Assembly: GCA_027943335.1 (NCBI GenBank)
Contig: BSBK01002057.1
Span: 496,001 to 560,000, forward strand
Direction: 5' to 3'
Source of the DNA: Chamaecyparis obtusa
Lineage: Eukaryota; Streptophyta; Pinopsida; Cupressales; Cupressaceae
DNA: 64,000 nt
Of the stretch, positions 61,461-64,000 are shown one piece after another. The notes beneath the pieces are model-generated. The model had not been told where the DNA came from and did no database searches. It worked only from the letters and a program-made list of their open reading frames with translations. The translations under genes were made by a program, and so were the position numbers. The first letter of the stretch is position 1; every line of letters begins with the position of its first letter.

Positions 61461-62984
61461 ATGCCTCCAAGAAGATTGGACCCTAGAGCTATTGTAGATC
61501 TTTTTGATGCTATAGAATCAAATATTTTTGATAAAGTCAGATTGGATGTCAGATCTGAGATAAAATTGATGATGAATGACATGGTTGCCGAGATCATGAG
61601 AGCTATTTCTAGTGTACCTCGAAATGTTGGTACTGAGGATAGCTATGAAGAAGCTGTTGAAGAATTTGAAACTATTGGATCTAGTGGTGATGATTGGAGG
61701 AATAGATCTGGTGAAGATAGAACTGCTCAGTTGCATAGATTTGGAGCTTGATTTAGCAGTAGTTACCAAATGGAAGTTTCTACTTTCTCTGGTACTTTGA
61801 AGCTTGATAATCTGATTGATTGGATTGGTGAAATTGAAGATTTCTTTGAGTTGGAAGAAATTGAAGATCCTCTTTGGGTGAGATTAGCATAGACAAAGTT
61901 GAAAGGACATGCTGCTCTTTGCTGGAAAGAACTACAAAGAGATAGAGAAGATGAAGGTGAAACAAAGATCAATTGGTGAAGGTTGATGGTGACTAAGTTG
62001 AAAGCTAAGTTCATACCAGTTGACTATGAGCTTGACTTGTTTAAGAAGTTGTAGAATCTAAAACAGAAGGATTTGTCTACTAAAGATTATACCAAGGAGT
62101 TCTACAAACTTACTATTTGGTTTGGACACTAAGAGCTTGCTAAGGAAAAGGTAGCTTAGTATGTGAATTGTGTGAGATTCAATATTTAGGATGAGCTTGG
62201 TATGCTATAGACTGATTCTTTTGAAGATGCTTATCAGTATGCTCTAAAGGTAGAAGATAAGTTGAAGAGGAAACAACCTAGTAACTCTCGAGGGAAGGAG
62301 AATATTAATCACTCAGTGAAGGATAAACTGACTGATGCAGAAGATGAACAAAAACTTGTGGAACCAAAGAAGAAGATAGGTAGAGTTATCTTTATGAGTA
62401 CTTTCCATGACTATGGAGAGGAAGGAAACTATTCTTTTGAGTGTACATAGAAGAAGGTTGATCAATGAACTATTGTGATGAATGGGAACATTTAGAATGA
62501 ACCTGAATCTGAGAACTTGCTACTTTGGTGAACATTTCTCGGTACAAGGGATGAACCTTGTCAGAGGAGTAACTTGTTTAGAACCCGATGCAAGTTTGAA
62601 GGTAAAATTTGTGATGTTATTATTGATAGTGGTAGTACTGATAACCTTGTTGCTAAGGACATGGTTTAGAAACTTGATTTGAGTAGAATGAAGTATCCTT
62701 GTCCTTATAGGATTAGTTGGTTACAAGATGTTCATGCTTTGGAAGTAAGAGAACAATGCTTCATTAATGTTCAAATTGGCTAGTATAAGGATCTTGTGTT
62801 ACGTGACATTGTGAAGATGAATAGTTGTGATATATTGCTCAGTATATCTTGGCAATATGATTTCAAAGCTATTTATGATTGTGTCTGGAATGTGTTTACT
62901 GTTGAGAAAGATGATAGGAAGTTTTCCCTAATGCCTTTGCTGGATACAACACTTGGTAGGAGAAGTTTGAGTATTGGTAGCTGA
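61461..62984 (+). pseudogene. G4 gag and protease; rest of pol deleted
   Basis: ATG 61461 begins MPPRRLDPRAIVDLFDAI. The same frame carries Gag blocks homologous to G1 and G2 (DNLIDWIGEIEDFFELEE, KLKGHAALCW, FIPVDYELDLFKKL) and a ruined zinc knuckle (FHDYGEEGNYSFEC: one Cys and the His replaced). Protease VIIDSGSTDNLV near 62610-62650 is intact, followed by the conserved block after protease (MNSCDILLSISWQYD). Many stops are present (61749, 61889, 62052, 62130 and others). The frame ends at 62984; RT, RNase H and integrase are absent. The element was either deleted after insertion or spread as a short non-autonomous form. Confidence 0.85.
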
Positions 62985-63203
62985 GTTGAGATTGTGGATC
63001 TAGAGAAAATGAATGATTAGTTTGGAGAACCAACCTGTATATTGTCAAGAAAAGACTTGAAGAGATAGAGGAAACTAAAGTGGAAGAATTTGCAACCAGA
63101 GAAGATTGAGGACTTGTATGTGAAGAACCAGTCTAGGATTTACATACTGAATCTTGGAAGATGTTCTTCTCACATATGAACATCTTTTGGAACCTAGGGT
63201 GTT
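62985..63203 (+). other. G4 remnant between protease and 3' LTR
   Basis: About 220 bp with short readings in several frames. Position suggests the tail of pol or 3' untranslated sequence, which would place the deletion junction near 62985. It ends ACCTAGGGTGTT before the 3' LTR. Confidence 0.5.
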
Positions 63204-64000
63204 TGATTCAGGGGCATCCAAGGCTAAGGTAGGGGCATTCTTGTTCTTTGGTGAAATTTCATGGGTGTTTGTATTTGGTCGGTGTTACTCGGTTGCAGCC
63301 TTGACCAATGGCCTTGGTCATTGAAGGAAGCTAAATTATTGAAGGAACTCGGTAGTCTCTAGTGCTTGGTGAAAGTGTTACTCAGTCATGCCTATAGTTC
63401 TTGGTTGACACTAGTGCTCGGTGATGTCTGATGTGCTTGGTTAATTCACTTTTTCTCATGTTATGGGTCGACATGCTGAATTAAATGTTTTTATACAACT
63501 GTAAGCTAACTTGTATGCCATTTAATTATTTTTTGGGGGGAGTTAATGGTTTCATCTAGTGGACTTGTGGCTGGTCATTACTATTTATAGGATGTTTGGG
63601 TAGATTTTTAGGGGATTAGGAGGAGGACTTAGAGGTCATGGATCTAGATGACTTGGAAGACTTAGCAAATTAGATATGAGGTTTTGAAAGCTGGAGTTGG
63701 TGAAGTTGTGGAAATATTTTGCATGATCTTGTAGATCAGATTGATATCTGATAGTTGTTTGTAGCAGAGCTAGTGGTTGCATACTTGGAGACAAGGAGAT
63801 TTCTTGGAGGCTTGCGAGATTAAGTTTAGATCTGCCTTAGAGTTTCCATCAGCTTCTAATTTTCTTCAGAGATGAACTAGCTAAGATTGTATTGGATCTA
63901 TTTGTGGATCTTGTAGAATTGTTTCTACTTGTAATTGGCCCTAACCCGGAAGGCCTTACAGCTGGGCATGTTAATGAAAATTGTTAGAAAGTAAAGATCC
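63204..64000 (+). repeat. G4 3' LTR, truncated by the window
   Basis: It starts TGATTCAGGGGCATCC and aligns with 45912-46627 and 60945-61080. Compared with the 5' copy it lacks about 115 bp near 63460. It still contains CGGAAGGCCTTACAGCTGGG near the right edge. Confidence 0.85.

Larger units (their letters stand above)
45912..64000 (+). mobile_element. Gypsy G4: internally deleted gypsy element, right end outside window
   Basis: 5' LTR 45912-46627 plus 60945-61189 (split by Copia C), PBS 61192-61202, about 2 kb internal region (gag and protease only), 3' LTR from 63204. The LTRs start TGATGCAGGGGCATCC and TGATTCAGGGGCATCC and differ by over 10% with a deletion of about 115 bp, so this is an old copy. 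LTR start and the sequence before the 3' LTR (GGTGT) match G2 and G3, so it is a related family. Confidence 0.85.

Overview
This 64 kb window looks like intergenic nuclear DNA from a land plant with a large, retrotransposon-rich genome. The evidence is tRNA-iMet type primer binding sites, Ty1/copia and Ty3/gypsy chromovirus polyproteins, a Tat-like element and a LINE remnant. I found no host protein gene, rRNA, tRNA or CRISPR array. The species cannot be read from the sequence; a gymnosperm or another giant-genome plant is only a guess. All percentages below are by-eye counts.

Left part, 1-15090. A gypsy chromovirus on the minus strand (G1, 1-4536, cut by the window edge) sits in the 3' LTR of a Tat-like, gag-only element, also on the minus strand (T1, 4537-11560). 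Then come about 1.3 kb of AT-rich sequence I cannot assign (11561-12900), a minus-strand LINE 3' remnant (12900-13824), and an old LTR plus gag fragment (13825-15060).

Right part, 15091-64000, is one nested stack built on a single old copia element, Copia D (starts 15091, leaves the window). Its 5' LTR (15091-15807 + 23022-23805) is split by element F (15808-23016, duplication TGAGT). Its gag is split after 93 nt by Copia A (23963-44446, duplication AATAT). Copia A's own gag is split by Copia B (26144-33293, duplication CTATC) and by gypsy G2 (33491-39858, minus strand, duplication ACATT). Further on, Copia D is cut by gypsy G4 (45912 to beyond 64000). G4's 5' LTR holds Copia C (46628-60939, duplication TTTCC), whose gag holds gypsy G3 (48232-54786, duplication AACTT/AAGTT). 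The deepest path is D > G4 > C > G3.

Main points for follow-up. (1) G2 lies inside Copia A, yet G2's LTRs differ at about 36 of 860 positions (about 4%) while Copia A's differ at about 6 of 626 (about 1%). Copia A may have retrotransposed with G2 already inside it, or its LTRs may have been homogenised. (2) Element F has no protease, integrase or reverse transcriptase but carries a 3.2 kb single-frame ORF of unknown function. (3) Copia B's U3 holds nine copies of a 16-bp palindrome built on ACCGAGTTCACTCGGT. (4) Four nested insertions lie within the first 250 nt of a copia gag. Almost every coding region is broken; Copia B (one stop in about 1,417 codons) and the pol part of G1 (no stop in 906 visible codons) are the best preserved.
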